A stretch of 35,611 bases of DNA from Cyanobacteriota bacterium (GCA_026389315.1 JAPLIC010000070.1:1-35611); one strand, 5' to 3'; shown: positions 25,164 through 33,979, counted from the stretch's first letter. The notes: generated from the sequence alone by a model not told the origin. Numbers and translations: made by a program.

Positions 25164-25859
25164 ATGTTCACCGGATTGGTGCGAACCATGGGCCGTTTGC
25201 AGCGATGGCGTTCCGGGGTCTGGGTCAGGGGCGATCTGCAGGCCCTTGGCCCGCTTGAGTTGGGTGACAGCATCGCCGTGGATGGGGTGTGTCTGACTGT
25301 GTCCAGTTTGATCGGTGATGGCTTTCAGGCCGACGTCAGCGAGGAGACCCTGGCGCGCACCACCTTGGCCCCCAAGGCGGATGCGGGGGGCTGGGTTAAT
25401 CTTGAACCCGCTCTACGCCTCTCTGATCGGCTGGGAGGTCACCTGGTGAGCGGCCATGTCGACGGCCAGGGCAAGATCTTGGGGATCCAGCGCCAGCCAG
25501 CGTCCTGGCAGCTAGAGGTGGGTTGTGACCCCCATTACCACGGTCGCTATCTCTGTGAGAAGGCCAGCATTGCCGTTGATGGCATCAGCCTGACCCTCGC
25601 AGGCTGCGATGACGATGGCCGTCGTTTCTGGATCGCCGTCATCCCCCACACCTGGATCGCCACCACCCTTCAATACCGACAGGTGGGCGACCGTTTGAAT
25701 TTGGAGATCGACCTATTCGCGAAGTACACCGAACGCTTGCTCTATTCCCGAGGCCAGGCCGGTCGGTCTGAATCCACCGACCCCAATCCAGGACCGGAAG
25801 GGGAAACTTCAGGGACTAACCCCATCAGTGCCGGCTGGCTCCGTTCGCAAGGTTGGTGA
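25164..25859 (+). CDS. ribE: Riboflavin synthase, alpha chain
   Basis: It dismutates two molecules of 6,7-dimethyl-8-ribityllumazine to riboflavin, the last step of vitamin B2 synthesis. The 231-residue protein begins with the invariant MFTGLV and contains two lumazine-binding repeats. The first has GDSIAVDGVCLTV and GGHLVSGHVDG, the second ASIAVDGISLTL and VIPHTWIATTL. Residues after about 200 form a Ser/Gly/Pro-rich tail beyond the usual end, probably disordered. It is convergent with the cyAbrB-like gene; the 45-bp spacer contains a weak imperfect inverted repeat (AAGCG paired with CGCTT) that could end both transcripts. Confidence 0.95.
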   Translation: MFTGLVRTMGRLQRWRSGVWVRGDLQALGPLELGDSIAVDGVCLTVSSLIGDGFQADVSEETLARTTLAPKADAGGWVNLEPALRLSDRLGGHLVSGHVDGQGKILGIQRQPASWQLEVGCDPHYHGRYLCEKASIAVDGISLTLAGCDDDGRRFWIAVIPHTWIATTLQYRQVGDRLNLEIDLFAKYTERLLYSRGQAGRSESTDPNPGPEGETSGTNPISAGWLRSQGW

Positions 25860-25904
25860 AAAGCGGAGCCCGAGGGACTCCCGCCGCCGGCAGGAGGGGT
25901 CGCT

Positions 25905-26324
25905 TCAGCTGGCTGGCCCTTGCCCTTCCACGGGAAGCAGCCAGATCGAACCGCTTTCGCGATGCAACTCAATGCGGAATTCCTGGCCGGGTTCAAGGCC
26001 CATGCGTCGGGTGTAGGCCTGGCCAATCAGCAGGTTCCCATTGCCGTGGACCCGGGTGCGAAATTCGGCTTGACGGCCCCGACTGAGGCTCGAGTTGCTG
26101 CTGGCTGAGGGTAGGGAGTACCCCTTGGCTGCCACCAGGGCCCGGTAGAAACTCTTTTTGAGCACCCGACCACTCGGACCGACATAGCCACAGCCCCGGG
26201 CGATCTGATCTTCCGGCCGGTTCCCCAGGGAGCGAGCCTTGTCTAAAAGCGCTTTGCCTTCAAGGGGGCTCGTGGCTGGGGAGGGAACGGGTTCGGCACC
26301 AGCCGATGCCCTTAAGAGAGTCAT
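25905..26324 (-). CDS. cyAbrB-type transcriptional regulator
   Basis: A 139-residue protein of the cyanobacterial AbrB family. These have an N-terminal conserved region and a C-terminal AbrB-like DNA-binding domain and control carbon/nitrogen and hydrogenase genes in model strains. Seen here: GKALLDKARSLGNRPEDQIA, then RGCGYVGPSGRVLKKSFYRALVAAKG (about 22-70), a short Ser-rich linker, and a domain with EFRTRVHGNGNLLIGQAYTRR and GLEPGQEFRIEL. An AGGTGA lies just before the ATG. It is transcribed away from ctaA across a 325-bp spacer and could regulate it, but no direct evidence is visible. Confidence 0.85.
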   Translation of the reverse strand: MTLLRASAGAEPVPSPATSPLEGKALLDKARSLGNRPEDQIARGCGYVGPSGRVLKKSFYRALVAAKGYSLPSASSNSSLSRGRQAEFRTRVHGNGNLLIGQAYTRRMGLEPGQEFRIELHRESGSIWLLPVEGQGPAS

Positions 26325-26509
26325 AAGTCACCTGCCCGGAGAATTCTGCTCTGATTCTGCCGAGCGCAAGGCCGGCTTAGCAAGGGTTTCCAAGCAAAGA
26401 GCAACAAGCCAAAGAAGGGGTTTGACCAAGGTCGACGTTATTCCTCTGCTAAAATCTAAGTAGGAGTCAGTGTTTCGATATAAGCTTTTAACGTCTATGT
26501 GCCTGATTG

Positions 26510-26537
26510 TGTCCCAACGCCGATCTGCGTTGGGGCA
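26510..26537 (+). promoter_or_regulatory. Hairpin with alternative partner upstream of ctaA
   Basis: TGTCCCAACGC (26510-26520) pairs with GCGTTGGGGCA (26527-26537) over a six-base loop: 11 pairs with one G-U. The same left arm pairs perfectly with GCGTTGGGACA at 26545-26555 in the next repeat unit. Two mutually exclusive structures are therefore possible in the leader of ctaA. Confidence 0.6.
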
Positions 26538-26588
26538 CTGATCTGCGTTGGGACACTGATCTGTGTTGAGACACTGATCTTGTTTGAT
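26522..26588. repeat. 18-bp tandem repeat, three to four units
   Basis: Units starting GATCTGCGTTGGG begin at 26522, 26540, 26558 and 26576, an exact 18-bp period. Units one and two are nearly identical; unit three has two changes in this core (GATCTGTGTTGAG) and unit four is degenerate. No spacers separate the units, so this is not a CRISPR array. Confidence 0.88.
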
Positions 26589-26635
26589 CCCGCTAGGGTG
26601 CAAGCCAGCCTGAGGGCATGTTCAAGATCCGGAAT

Positions 26636-26640
26636 GGAGA
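26636..26640 (+). promoter_or_regulatory. Ribosome binding site of ctaA
   Basis: GGAGA lies nine bases before the ATG at 26650. It touches the in-frame GTG at 26641, so the ATG is the better start. Confidence 0.6.
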
Positions 26641-26649
26641 GTGGCCACA

Positions 26650-27633
26650 ATGATCGCCCCTGCCCCTGCTGATCTCCTGCCAGGTACTGCGGGGGATAGT
26701 TCTGCTGGATTGATGCGATTGATTCAGGGGATCACTTCCCATCTTGTTGTGGGTGTGATTGCTTTGATTGTGATTGGTGGATCCACCAGGGTCATGGAGG
26801 CCGGGCTAGCTTGTCCTGACTGGCCTCTCTGTTATGGAAGTTTGCTGCCTGGCAAGCAGATGAACCTGCAGGTTTTCTTGGAATGGTTCCATCGAGTTGA
26901 TGCTTTTTTGATTGGTTTGGCTCTGGTGGCTCTCAATTTTATAGTTGTCCTGCGTCGATCCTTTCTTCCCCGCTGGCTTCCATGGTGCACGCTGACGGCG
27001 TTGTTTTTGGTGGCGATTCAGGGAGCCCTCGGAGCCCTAACGGTTACGTCCCTGCTGGCTTCCCTGAGTGTGACCGCCCACCTGGGCACCGCCTTGGTGC
27101 TTTTGCTGCACCTTTGTGCGACCGATCAAGCCTTGCGGTGCCAACGCCAAATTCTTGATTCGGCCGTTGTTCCTTTGGAGCTGCCTCCACGCCTGCCGAG
27201 CTGGTGGTGGCCTTTGCCCCTAATGGCGATGCTTGCTTTGCTGACGCAATGCCTTGTTGGTGCTTTGATGGCAAGCCAATGGGCGGCAGACCGCTGTTTC
27301 GATTGGGGCGAATCCTGTTCTTGGCTGACCAATCATCGTTTGATGGCCTATCCAGTTATGTTCAGTTTCGTGATCTTGGCCATCGGTGCGGCGTTCCTTT
27401 CCAGTTCCCACAGAATTTTGAAATCATTCTCGTTTCTATTAATTGCTTTTGGATTAGGTCAAGTCCTTATCGGTCGTTTGAATTTGATAGTTAATTTGGA
27501 CATTCCCTGGTTAACCATTACCCATCAGTTGATAGCTGCTTTGCTTGTGGCCCTGCTCGGAGCCGCCATCGGACGAACCCTATTGACGTCTTCAAGCTCA
27601 TGGCCTGGACAGGAGGTTGCTGATTTTGGTTAG
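26650..27633 (+). CDS. ctaA: Heme A synthase (COX15/CtaA family)
   Basis: It oxidises the C8 methyl group of heme O to make heme A for cytochrome c oxidase. The 327-residue protein has about eight membrane segments. It shows [19 protein letters not shown], with the Cys55/Cys61 pair on the outside loop, EWFHRVDA with heme-ligand candidate His81, [13 protein letters not shown] in the first half, and NHRLMAYPV and [10 protein letters not shown] in the second. The start is set by the GGAGA site. It overlaps ctaB by eight bases, and the pair is the standard heme O/heme A route. The cytochrome oxidase structural genes are not in the window. Base composition here is lower in GC than genes to the left. 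Confidence 0.93.
   Translation: MIAPAPADLLPGTAGDSSAGLMRLIQGITSHLVVGVIALIVIGGSTRVMEAGLACPDWPLCYGSLLPGKQMNLQVFLEWFHRVDAFLIGLALVALNFIVVLRRSFLPRWLPWCTLTALFLVAIQGALGALTVTSLLASLSVTAHLGTALVLLLHLCATDQALRCQRQILDSAVVPLELPPRLPSWWWPLPLMAMLALLTQCLVGALMASQWAADRCFDWGESCSWLTNHRLMAYPVMFSFVILAIGAAFLSSSHRILKSFSFLLIAFGLGQVLIGRLNLIVNLDIPWLTITHQLIAALLVALLGAAIGRTLLTSSSSWPGQEVADFG
27611..27616 (+). promoter_or_regulatory. Strong ribosome binding site inside the ctaA end
   Basis: AGGAGG lies nine bases before the TTG at 27626 and directly abuts the TTG at 27617. The spacing favours 27626 as the ctaB start. Confidence 0.65.
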
Positions 27634-28636
27634 GTCCCTGAATTCCTTTCCCTATCAAGGGGTGCAAGCCACGCCCCAAACCCCCCAGAAGGGATCAACT
27701 AGACCACAACTTCCGGCATGGTTAGAGGTTCTCAAGCCCCGTCTGATCCCCCTATTGCTGGCCACCACGGTTGGAGGCATGGCCGTAGCGGAACCTTGGC
27801 CTTTGGCACCAGTTCGATTTCTGGCAACTTTGGTGGGGGGCGCCCTCGCTGCTGCAGCTGCCGGAGTTCTGAACTGCCTCTGGGAACAGGATCTTGACGC
27901 CAAAATGGTTAGAACAAGCCGTCGAGCCCTTCCTTCCGGAAGGCTTGCCCAACATCAGGCCCTAGCGTTGGCCATCAGCCTGACCACAGCTTCGGTTCTG
28001 GTATTGACGCTTCTAGTCAATCCTTTGGCGGCATCTTTGTCCTTGCTCGGGCTGTGCAGCTACGTCCTTCTTTATACAGCCTGGCTCAAACCAAGAACAA
28101 CTCAGAACATTGTCATTGGTGGATTAGCGGGGGCGATTCCTCCGCTAGTCGGTGCCGTGGCGGCGTCTTCCAATCCGGGTTGGGGAGGATGGTGGTTGTT
28201 TTCACTGGTGATGCTTTGGACCCCAGCACATTTTTGGTCCCTCGCCTTGCTCCTTAGGGAGGATTACCGTTCAGTAGGTATCCCAATGCTCCCCGTTGTC
28301 AAGGGGGCAAATGTGACTGCGAAGTGGATCAATGTCTATGGTCTTCTTACCGTAGGTATGAGTTTTTTTGGCATCCTGGCCTTGCCAACAGGAGGGTGGT
28401 TCTATGGACTTCTCATCTTGCCATTCAATGCCCGTTTGCTGCAGTTAGTCGACCGCCTTCGGCGTCAGCCTGAGGATCCTCTTCCGGCCCGCAGTCTTTT
28501 CCGCTGGTCGATCCTTTATTTATTTGGGGTTTGCCTGTTGCTCGTGCTCTCCAGAACCCCACTGGTGACAGCTTCTGTCAACCCCTTGGAGCTGCTGAAA
28601 ATCTTTTCGTCAAACTTAGAATTGCCTCCGGCTTAG
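27626..28636 (+). CDS. ctaB: Protoheme IX farnesyltransferase (heme O synthase)
   Basis: A UbiA-superfamily prenyltransferase that adds a farnesyl group to heme B to give heme O, the substrate of CtaA. The 336-residue protein shows the first Asp-rich motif as [20 protein letters not shown] (about 83-102), [20 protein letters not shown] in the middle, and [20 protein letters not shown] followed by IPMLPVVKG as the second motif region. About nine hydrophobic segments are visible. The start is a TTG chosen by its AGGAGG; there is no ATG in frame before the conserved region. It overlaps ctaA, so translational coupling is expected. Confidence 0.93.
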   Translation: MVRSLNSFPYQGVQATPQTPQKGSTRPQLPAWLEVLKPRLIPLLLATTVGGMAVAEPWPLAPVRFLATLVGGALAAAAAGVLNCLWEQDLDAKMVRTSRRALPSGRLAQHQALALAISLTTASVLVLTLLVNPLAASLSLLGLCSYVLLYTAWLKPRTTQNIVIGGLAGAIPPLVGAVAASSNPGWGGWWLFSLVMLWTPAHFWSLALLLREDYRSVGIPMLPVVKGANVTAKWINVYGLLTVGMSFFGILALPTGGWFYGLLILPFNARLLQLVDRLRRQPEDPLPARSLFRWSILYLFGVCLLLVLSRTPLVTASVNPLELLKIFSSNLELPPA

Positions 28637-28671
28637 CCAATGGCAACGGCGATTACCTAGATTGGTTCACC

Positions 28672-29715
28672 ATGGGCCCTTGGAGCATCCACGGTTTGAT
28701 CGAGCTTCAGCATCTCAGCAAGTCCTACGGGGGCGGGAAGCACCAGCCTGTCAACGCTCTTAATGATCTTTCCCTGCAGATACCCGAGGGCATGCTTTAC
28801 GGAATTCTGGGACCCAATGGTTCAGGAAAGACCACCTGCCTGCGCATTCTTTGTACCTTGTTGGCTCCTGACTCAGGTAAGGTCACGGTTTCGGGAATCG
28901 ATGCCCTCAGCCAGCCAAGGCAAGTGCGCCGCTTTATGGGCTATGTGGCCCAGGATGTGGCTATTGATAAAATTCTGACGGGCCGCGAATTGCTCTTGTT
29001 TCAGTCCGATCTTTATCATTTGCCACGTAGCTTGCGGGATAAAAGAATCTCTGAATTGATCAATCTGCTCGATATGGGGGAGTGGATCGATCGTCGCTGC
29101 GGATCCTATTCCGGTGGCATGCGCCGTCGCATCGACCTGGCGGCGGGTTTATTGCATTCTCCCCAGTTGCTTGTGCTGGACGAGCCTACAGTAGGTTTGG
29201 ATATTGAAAGTCGTGCTGTTGTTTGGCAAGTCCTTCGCCAGCTTCGTGATCAAGGTGTTACAATAGTATTGAGTAGCCATTATCTTGAGGAGATTGATGC
29301 ACTTGCTGATCGATTGGCTATTTTCGACTCGGGTTCAGTCATCGCTGAAGGTACTCCAGCCGAACTAAAGAAGGCACTTGGTGGTGAACGTGTTACCTTG
29401 AAAGTCAGGGAATTCAGTGACATTGAGGAATCGGCACGGATGCGTAAGCTGTTGCTCGATTGCCCAGGTGTACGCGATGTTGTGATCAACCAGTCCCAGG
29501 GATATTCCCTGAATCTGCTTGTTGATACCTCGGATGTTAGCGAGATTGTTAGACGTTATTTACTCGAGCAAGATGTTTCCGTGTTTTCCCTCACCCAAAG
29601 TCGTCCAAGTCTGGATGATGTCTACCTCCAGGCCACCGGTCGCACGCTCCTAGATGCCGAACTGGCTGTGGCGGGCTTGCGCGATCCCAAGGCAGAACGG
29701 AAACAGTCCATGTAA
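28672..29715 (+). CDS. ABC-2 type exporter, ATP-binding protein
   Basis: A 347-residue ATPase of the CcmA/DrrA-type export group. It has Walker A GPNGSGKTT at 47-55, a Q-loop at YVAQDVAID, the signature YSGGM at 146-150, Walker B LLVLDEP at 166-172 and a switch histidine in LSSHYLEE. The C-terminal region from about residue 245 (VTLKVREFSD, LLLDCPGVRDVVI, SRPSLDDVYLQATGR) is the usual extension in drug or lipid exporters. It follows ctaB after 35 bp, and its permease follows after nine. The substrate is unknown; the pair sits between heme A genes and nanE. Confidence 0.9.
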   Translation: MGPWSIHGLIELQHLSKSYGGGKHQPVNALNDLSLQIPEGMLYGILGPNGSGKTTCLRILCTLLAPDSGKVTVSGIDALSQPRQVRRFMGYVAQDVAIDKILTGRELLLFQSDLYHLPRSLRDKRISELINLLDMGEWIDRRCGSYSGGMRRRIDLAAGLLHSPQLLVLDEPTVGLDIESRAVVWQVLRQLRDQGVTIVLSSHYLEEIDALADRLAIFDSGSVIAEGTPAELKKALGGERVTLKVREFSDIEESARMRKLLLDCPGVRDVVINQSQGYSLNLLVDTSDVSEIVRRYLLEQDVSVFSLTQSRPSLDDVYLQATGRTLLDAELAVAGLRDPKAERKQSM

Positions 29716-29724
29716 AGTGGTGTT

Positions 29725-30606
29725 ATGACGATCACTTCACCTCCTGTTCAATCCGAATCATTTGGGACCGGTAGTCATCGGCCCCAGCCCCAGGTTTCGG
29801 CGGCATCGGAGATTTTTCAAGAAACTTCGGCCCTGACCCGTCGGCTCTTCCTCCAATTGATTCGCCGACCAACCACCTTGGTAGCCGGTATTCTTCAACC
29901 CTTAATTTGGCTCATCTTATTTGGTGCCCTTTTCGCCAATGCTCCTGAGGGTTTGCTTCCAGGTGGTGGTAGTTATGGCCGATTTTTGGGAGCTGGTGTG
30001 ATTGTGTTTACGGCATTCAGCGCCGCTTTGAATGCTGGGCTTCCGGTCATGTTTGACCGTGAATTTGGTTTTTTGAATCGACTATTAGTTGCTCCTCTAC
30101 GTTCGCGCACTTCGATTGTATCGGCCTCAGTTATCTATATTACGCTCCTCAGCTTGATCCAAAGTACCTTTATAATTATTGCGGCTGGATTCTTAGGATA
30201 TGGATGGCCCTCTGTCACCGGAATGTTGATTGTTACTTCTATTCTATCCCTGTTGATCTTCGCTGTGACAGCTTTAAGTTTAGCACTCGCATTTAGCTTG
30301 CCAGGTCACATCGAGTTGATCGCCGTTATTTTTATTAGTAATCTTCCACTCCTATTTGCTAGTACGGCCTTAGCTCCTTTAAATTTTATGCCCAATTGGC
30401 TCGCCTGGCTTGCCTCTTTCAACCCATTGACTTTTGCCATTGAACCGATAAGAGCAAGTTACTCGCATGATTTTCAGCTTACAGATATTGTTCTAAATGC
30501 TCCCTACGGGTCCTTAGATTCCCTGACATGCATTGGTGTTCTCGCTTCTCTAGCCATATTTTTGTTTATAGCTGTAAGGCCATTATTGGATCGAAGACTT
30601 AATTAA
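29725..30606 (+). CDS. ABC-2 type exporter, membrane protein
   Basis: A 293-residue integral membrane protein with about six hydrophobic segments. It carries the ABC-2 hallmark around FDREFGFLNRLLVAPLRSRT and ends with NPLTFAIEPIRASY followed by a last membrane segment. The first 35 residues are cytoplasmic and low-complexity. It pairs with the ATPase nine bases upstream, so the two should form one exporter. Composition is more AT-rich than genes to the left. nanE begins three bases after its stop. Confidence 0.9.
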   Translation: MTITSPPVQSESFGTGSHRPQPQVSAASEIFQETSALTRRLFLQLIRRPTTLVAGILQPLIWLILFGALFANAPEGLLPGGGSYGRFLGAGVIVFTAFSAALNAGLPVMFDREFGFLNRLLVAPLRSRTSIVSASVIYITLLSLIQSTFIIIAAGFLGYGWPSVTGMLIVTSILSLLIFAVTALSLALAFSLPGHIELIAVIFISNLPLLFASTALAPLNFMPNWLAWLASFNPLTFAIEPIRASYSHDFQLTDIVLNAPYGSLDSLTCIGVLASLAIFLFIAVRPLLDRRLN

Positions 30607-30609
30607 ATT

Positions 30610-31341
30610 GTGGCTATCGATTCTAATTCTTTTCGAAGACTTTCCAAAAAGGTATGTGGAGGTTTGATTGTCTCAGTTCAGGCTCCATTTGGTTCACCGC
30701 TTCGAGATTCTTACGTGATTGCTGCTATGGCCGAGGCCTGCCTAGCCAATGGAGCAGTAGGAGTTCGTTTAGAAAGCCCTGAGCATATTTCTGCCGTACG
30801 TCAACGTTGTCCTTCGGCACTGATCATAGGACTTTGGAAACGAACATTTGCCAATAGTGATGTATACATAACACCAGGTTGGCATGAAGTTAAATCTGTA
30901 TGGAGCGCTGGTGCTGATATCGTAGCTATAGATGCTACGGATCGCATTCGCCCAGATGGAGATTCCCTTGAAATGCTAATGGGGCGAATTCATCAAGAAC
31001 TTTCCATACCTGTCATGGGCGATGTTGATTCATTGGATTCTGGTCTCAAAGCTGCAGAATTGGGTTGTGCCTGGATTGGCACAACCCTCTACGGTTATAC
31101 AAAACTAACTAATTGTTTTCATCCTCCTGCCTGGGACTTATTGCCACTATTACATGCCAAGCTACCTTCCAATGTCCTACTAATCTGCGAAGGCGGTATC
31201 AGCACAAGCACTGATGCCAAAAAAGCTTTGCAAGTAGGAGCGGATGCTGTGGTTGTCGGTACAGCCATCACAGGAATCGATCTTCAAGTTGGGAATTATT
31301 GTAGGTCCATTAATGAAGTATCTCATAAAAATGAGGTTTAA
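30610..31341 (+). CDS. nanE: Putative N-acetylmannosamine-6-phosphate 2-epimerase
   Basis: A TIM-barrel epimerase of 243 residues. NanE interconverts ManNAc-6-phosphate and GlcNAc-6-phosphate. Catalytic residues known from Clostridium NanE (Lys66, Glu180) have clear counterparts: Lys77 in IGLWKRTF and Glu194 in ICEGGIST. The phosphate-binding end is GADAVVVGTAITGID, and GDVDSLDSGLKAAELGCAWI matches the family loop. The GTG start at 30610 lies only three bases after the permease stop and has no clear ribosome site, suggesting coupling. No sialic-acid lyase, kinase or transporter gene is near, so its pathway role here is open. Confidence 0.85.
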   Translation: MAIDSNSFRRLSKKVCGGLIVSVQAPFGSPLRDSYVIAAMAEACLANGAVGVRLESPEHISAVRQRCPSALIIGLWKRTFANSDVYITPGWHEVKSVWSAGADIVAIDATDRIRPDGDSLEMLMGRIHQELSIPVMGDVDSLDSGLKAAELGCAWIGTTLYGYTKLTNCFHPPAWDLLPLLHAKLPSNVLLICEGGISTSTDAKKALQVGADAVVVGTAITGIDLQVGNYCRSINEVSHKNEV

Positions 31342-31480
31342 TTTTATCATTTTTTTTATTAATTAAGCAACGTATTTCGCTACAATCTTTTTCGAAAAAA
31401 TGAATGCACCAAAAACCAAAAAAAACGAAAGATTTTTCTTAGCTTTGAACTTCCTGTTCCATTTTCTCTAGAATAAGTAG
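31342..31480. other. AT-rich spacer with possible promoter
   Basis: A 139-bp AT-rich spacer after nanE. TACAAT at 31381-31386 is a fair -10 box, but only a weak -35 (TTAATT at 31359-31364, spacer 16) goes with it. It could drive the small membrane protein gene. There is no clear terminator for the nanE operon beyond poly-T at 31350-31357. Confidence 0.35.
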
Positions 31481-31750
31481 ATGCATAATTTTTCGATCGC
31501 TTTGAAACCTGAGATCGATGTTAGTGGGCTACCGCTCACTTCTGATGGCCCGGAACGAATTTTTGATCATATTTCAGCCGGAGACGGACTGGGGTTTTTG
31601 TTGATTTCCGCTTTTGGTTTGGCCATGGCATTAGTTTATATTCCTATCCGGTTATTTTTGACAATAACAGCGAGAAGTCGTCGACTTAAATTGCTACAAC
31701 GTATTCGTAAATTGCGAGAAAGCATAGGAGAGCCAATAATAAAAACATAG
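31481..31750 (+). CDS. Small single-pass membrane protein, unknown function
   Basis: An 89-residue protein. The N-terminal 35 residues are soluble and distinctive (EIDVSGLPLTSDGPERIFDH). A membrane segment spans about 37-60 (GFLLISAFGLAMALVYIPIR), followed by a strongly basic tail (RSRRLKLLQRIRKLRESIG). The basic tail suggests an N-out, C-in orientation. It reads like a conserved picocyanobacterial protein, but I cannot name a family. It stands alone between nanE and the convergent glycosyltransferase gene. Confidence 0.7.
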   Translation: MHNFSIALKPEIDVSGLPLTSDGPERIFDHISAGDGLGFLLISAFGLAMALVYIPIRLFLTITARSRRLKLLQRIRKLRESIGEPIIKT

Positions 31751-31831
31751 TTTTCCGTGCATATGTTATAGTTCATCGTGATTATATTGGCGTTTTTTAA
31801 TTTATTAGTTCTATATAAGTTAAAGATATGA

Positions 31832-32770
31832 CTATTTAAAATAATCAATACTACGTACAAGTGATTGTGGCTTACCACTTATTGCTAAATAAATGCGTCC
31901 AATATATTCACCTAGTACGCCAAGTAATAAGCATTGTATGCCACCAAAAAATAGGATGGCAGAGATTATGGAAGTCCAGCCAGGAACCTGATAGCGATCA
32001 AAAATATTAATAACTAAAGCATAGACTAAGCCTGAAGCTCCTATTAATGCTGTAGAGACCCCAATCAATATAGCAATACGCAGGGGCATCAATGAAAAAC
32101 CAGTTAGAATAACTAGCCACAATCTTATTAAACGTCTCATATTATAATTACTTTCGCCAGCATACCTTTCGTCATGATGTACATCTATACTGGATATAGA
32201 CGAAGTTAGCTGGGAGAGAATGCCATCTATGTAAACATAAGGTCCTTTATATTCAGAAACATTTTTCGCAATAAGCAAACTTACACAGCGAAAGCTTGAG
32301 AGATATTCAGTTCCATTGATATCAAGAAGAAATTTGGCAGTTTGATTAGCAAAAAAGCTACCAGTATTTCGCCATGGTGTATGTTTCTTGTCAATATATT
32401 TTCCATAAACGACATCGAAACTATTCTCTCGTGCGTATTGCAGCATGCGTAAGGCTTCTTCTGGGGGATTTTGAAGATCATCATCAAGATTTAGTATATA
32501 ATTTCCACTAGCATACCGGTATCCAGTTAAAACAGCATTATGTTCTCCAAAATTACGTGCATGGCGAACAAGGATAGCATTAATGGGTGAATTTTGCATT
32601 AAAACTTTGATTGTTTGATAAGTATTGTCAGGACTTCCGTCGTCAACAAACACTACATTCCATGATTCAGATGTAGGCAAGCTTTCAAGGCGCTGAAGTA
32701 AGTAAGGTATATTCAATTCGCTCCGATAGAGAGGAATTACAATAGTAAAGTCGTAATCTTTTTTATTCAT
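31832..32770 (-). CDS. Family 2 glycosyltransferase, polyprenyl-phosphate type
   Basis: A 312-residue GT-A enzyme with two C-terminal membrane helices. The donor site motifs are FVDDGSPDNT at 41-50 and the DXD-like LDDDLQNPPEEA from 95. The MRRLIRLWLVIL stretch before the membrane part and the GxYIGRIYL end (GVLGEYIGRIYLAISGKP) are typical of DPM1/GtrB/ArnC-like transferases that move a sugar onto undecaprenyl phosphate. The frame is open to a TTG at 32788; I chose the ATG at 32770, which has GAGA upstream. It is the last gene of the AT-rich sugar cassette, 54 bp after the DegT gene. Confidence 0.88.
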   Translation of the reverse strand: MNKKDYDFTIVIPLYRSELNIPYLLQRLESLPTSESWNVVFVDDGSPDNTYQTIKVLMQNSPINAILVRHARNFGEHNAVLTGYRYASGNYILNLDDDLQNPPEEALRMLQYARENSFDVVYGKYIDKKHTPWRNTGSFFANQTAKFLLDINGTEYLSSFRCVSLLIAKNVSEYKGPYVYIDGILSQLTSSISSIDVHHDERYAGESNYNMRRLIRLWLVILTGFSLMPLRIAILIGVSTALIGASGLVYALVINIFDRYQVPGWTSIISAILFFGGIQCLLLGVLGEYIGRIYLAISGKPQSLVRSIDYFK

Positions 32771-32824
32771 AATCATTCTCAGCGACAATGGAAGAAATTG
32801 AACGAAAAATTAGATTAGATAATA

Positions 32825-33979
32825 TCATAAATGACAGGTAGATTTAAAAAATTCACAAACTTTTTGAATGTCTTTGGCTTTGAGATAGGGGTTCAGAGGC
32901 AAAGTCAAAATTTCATCGACAAACTTGTCTGTATTTGGTAATGAATGCTGACTGGGATACTTGTCAAGTATATATGGGTGCCTATGGCATGGTAAAGCGT
33001 AATGTATACCTAGGGGGATTTTGGCTTTTTTTGAAGCGTCTATCAGCTTATCTCTTAAGTTAGACTGTAATTGAATGACATAAAGATGATAGCTGTGACT
33101 CCATTGGTCTTGCTCAGATGGTAAGCTAATAATTTGATCATCAAGGTATGGCTCCAATTCGGAATGATAAAGTGCTGCAAGCTTACGACGTCTTTCAATT
33201 TGTAAACCAAGGTTTTTTAGCTTACCTGATAACAATAATGCCTGAAATTCATCCAAGCGACTATTGACTCCAAAATGGACCGCTTCCCTATTGTCATTCC
33301 AGCCATAGAATCGCATTTGTCTGGTAATCTCGAGCTGATCTTCCCTAATCCTTGGATTGACAACTAGCATGCCCCCATCACCCATAGCACCTAGATTTTT
33401 GGTTGGATAGAAGCTGAATGCTGCAAAGTCACCAAAGGTACCTACATGGTGATTATGATAAAGACTTCCTGTTGCTTGGGCACAATCTTCAATAAGAGGA
33501 AGATGATGGAGTCTGCAGAGGGCTTGAATTGATTCGAGATCACAAACTTCACCGTAGAGATGAACAGCAATTACAGCTTTAATATTTTTGCATATATTTA
33601 ATGTATGGGCCAATGTTTCGGCACTGATTACAGGCTTATCACGCTGAATATCGACAAAAACGGGAATGGCCCCAATTCTTAAAACAGCCGCAACCGTTGC
33701 ATAAGCCGTATGAGATGGGACAGCCACGCTGTCACCTGCTTGTATCCCTGCGGCACGCATGGCTAGTTCGAGCGCATCTGTCCCATTTCCAACTCCAATA
33801 CAATGAGCGGGTTCAAGGTTGTGAGATAACCATTTGGCGAAATCAGATTCAAATTGACTAACGCCTGGACCTAGAATCAATTGGCCTGTATTAAGAATAC
33901 TTTGGAGGGCTGTGTCGATAAGGGCTTGATGGAATTCGGTATCTTTTTTGGGAAAATTGATCCTGTCTTGGAGGCTCAT
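32825..33979 (-). CDS. DegT/DnrJ/EryC1/StrS sugar aminotransferase
   Basis: A PLP enzyme that transfers an amino group onto a keto-sugar nucleotide. The 384-residue protein has GNGTDALELAMRA at 64-76, EDCAQATGS with Asp165 and Gln168, and the PLP lysine Lys194 in FSFYPTKNLGAMGDGGM. The substrate-binding segment with NSRLDEFQALLL is also present. It is most similar in outline to FdtB/WecE-type 3- or 4-aminotransferases, but the regiochemistry cannot be read. It begins 16 bp after the epimerase gene and is presumably in the same operon. Confidence 0.92.
   Translation of the reverse strand: MSLQDRINFPKKDTEFHQALIDTALQSILNTGQLILGPGVSQFESDFAKWLSHNLEPAHCIGVGNGTDALELAMRAAGIQAGDSVAVPSHTAYATVAAVLRIGAIPVFVDIQRDKPVISAETLAHTLNICKNIKAVIAVHLYGEVCDLESIQALCRLHHLPLIEDCAQATGSLYHNHHVGTFGDFAAFSFYPTKNLGAMGDGGMLVVNPRIREDQLEITRQMRFYGWNDNREAVHFGVNSRLDEFQALLLSGKLKNLGLQIERRRKLAALYHSELEPYLDDQIISLPSEQDQWSHSYHLYVIQLQSNLRDKLIDASKKAKIPLGIHYALPCHRHPYILDKYPSQHSLPNTDKFVDEILTLPLNPYLKAKDIQKVCEFFKSTCHL

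Larger units (their letters stand above)
26325..26649. other. Non-coding spacer between the cyAbrB-like gene and ctaA
   Basis: A 325-bp gap with no credible gene. It contains a TAAAAT box at 26450-26455 that could be a -10 element (the nearest TTGACC is 22 bases away, too far), then an inverted repeat and an 18-bp tandem array (26510-26588), then the ctaA ribosome site. A 91-codon minus-strand frame across it is only a by-product of the repeat. Confidence 0.7.

Noticed and set aside
26422..26455. Sigma-70 promoter for ctaA from TTGACC and TAAAAT
   Set aside because: The two boxes are 22 bases apart, too far for a standard promoter.
26522..26588. CRISPR array
   Set aside because: The 18-bp units are directly adjacent with no spacers, and no cas gene is present.
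26328..26603. Minus-strand 91-codon frame with repeated DQCPNA-like units
   Set aside because: The peptide repeat is just the 18-bp DNA array read in frame; there is no other protein-like feature.
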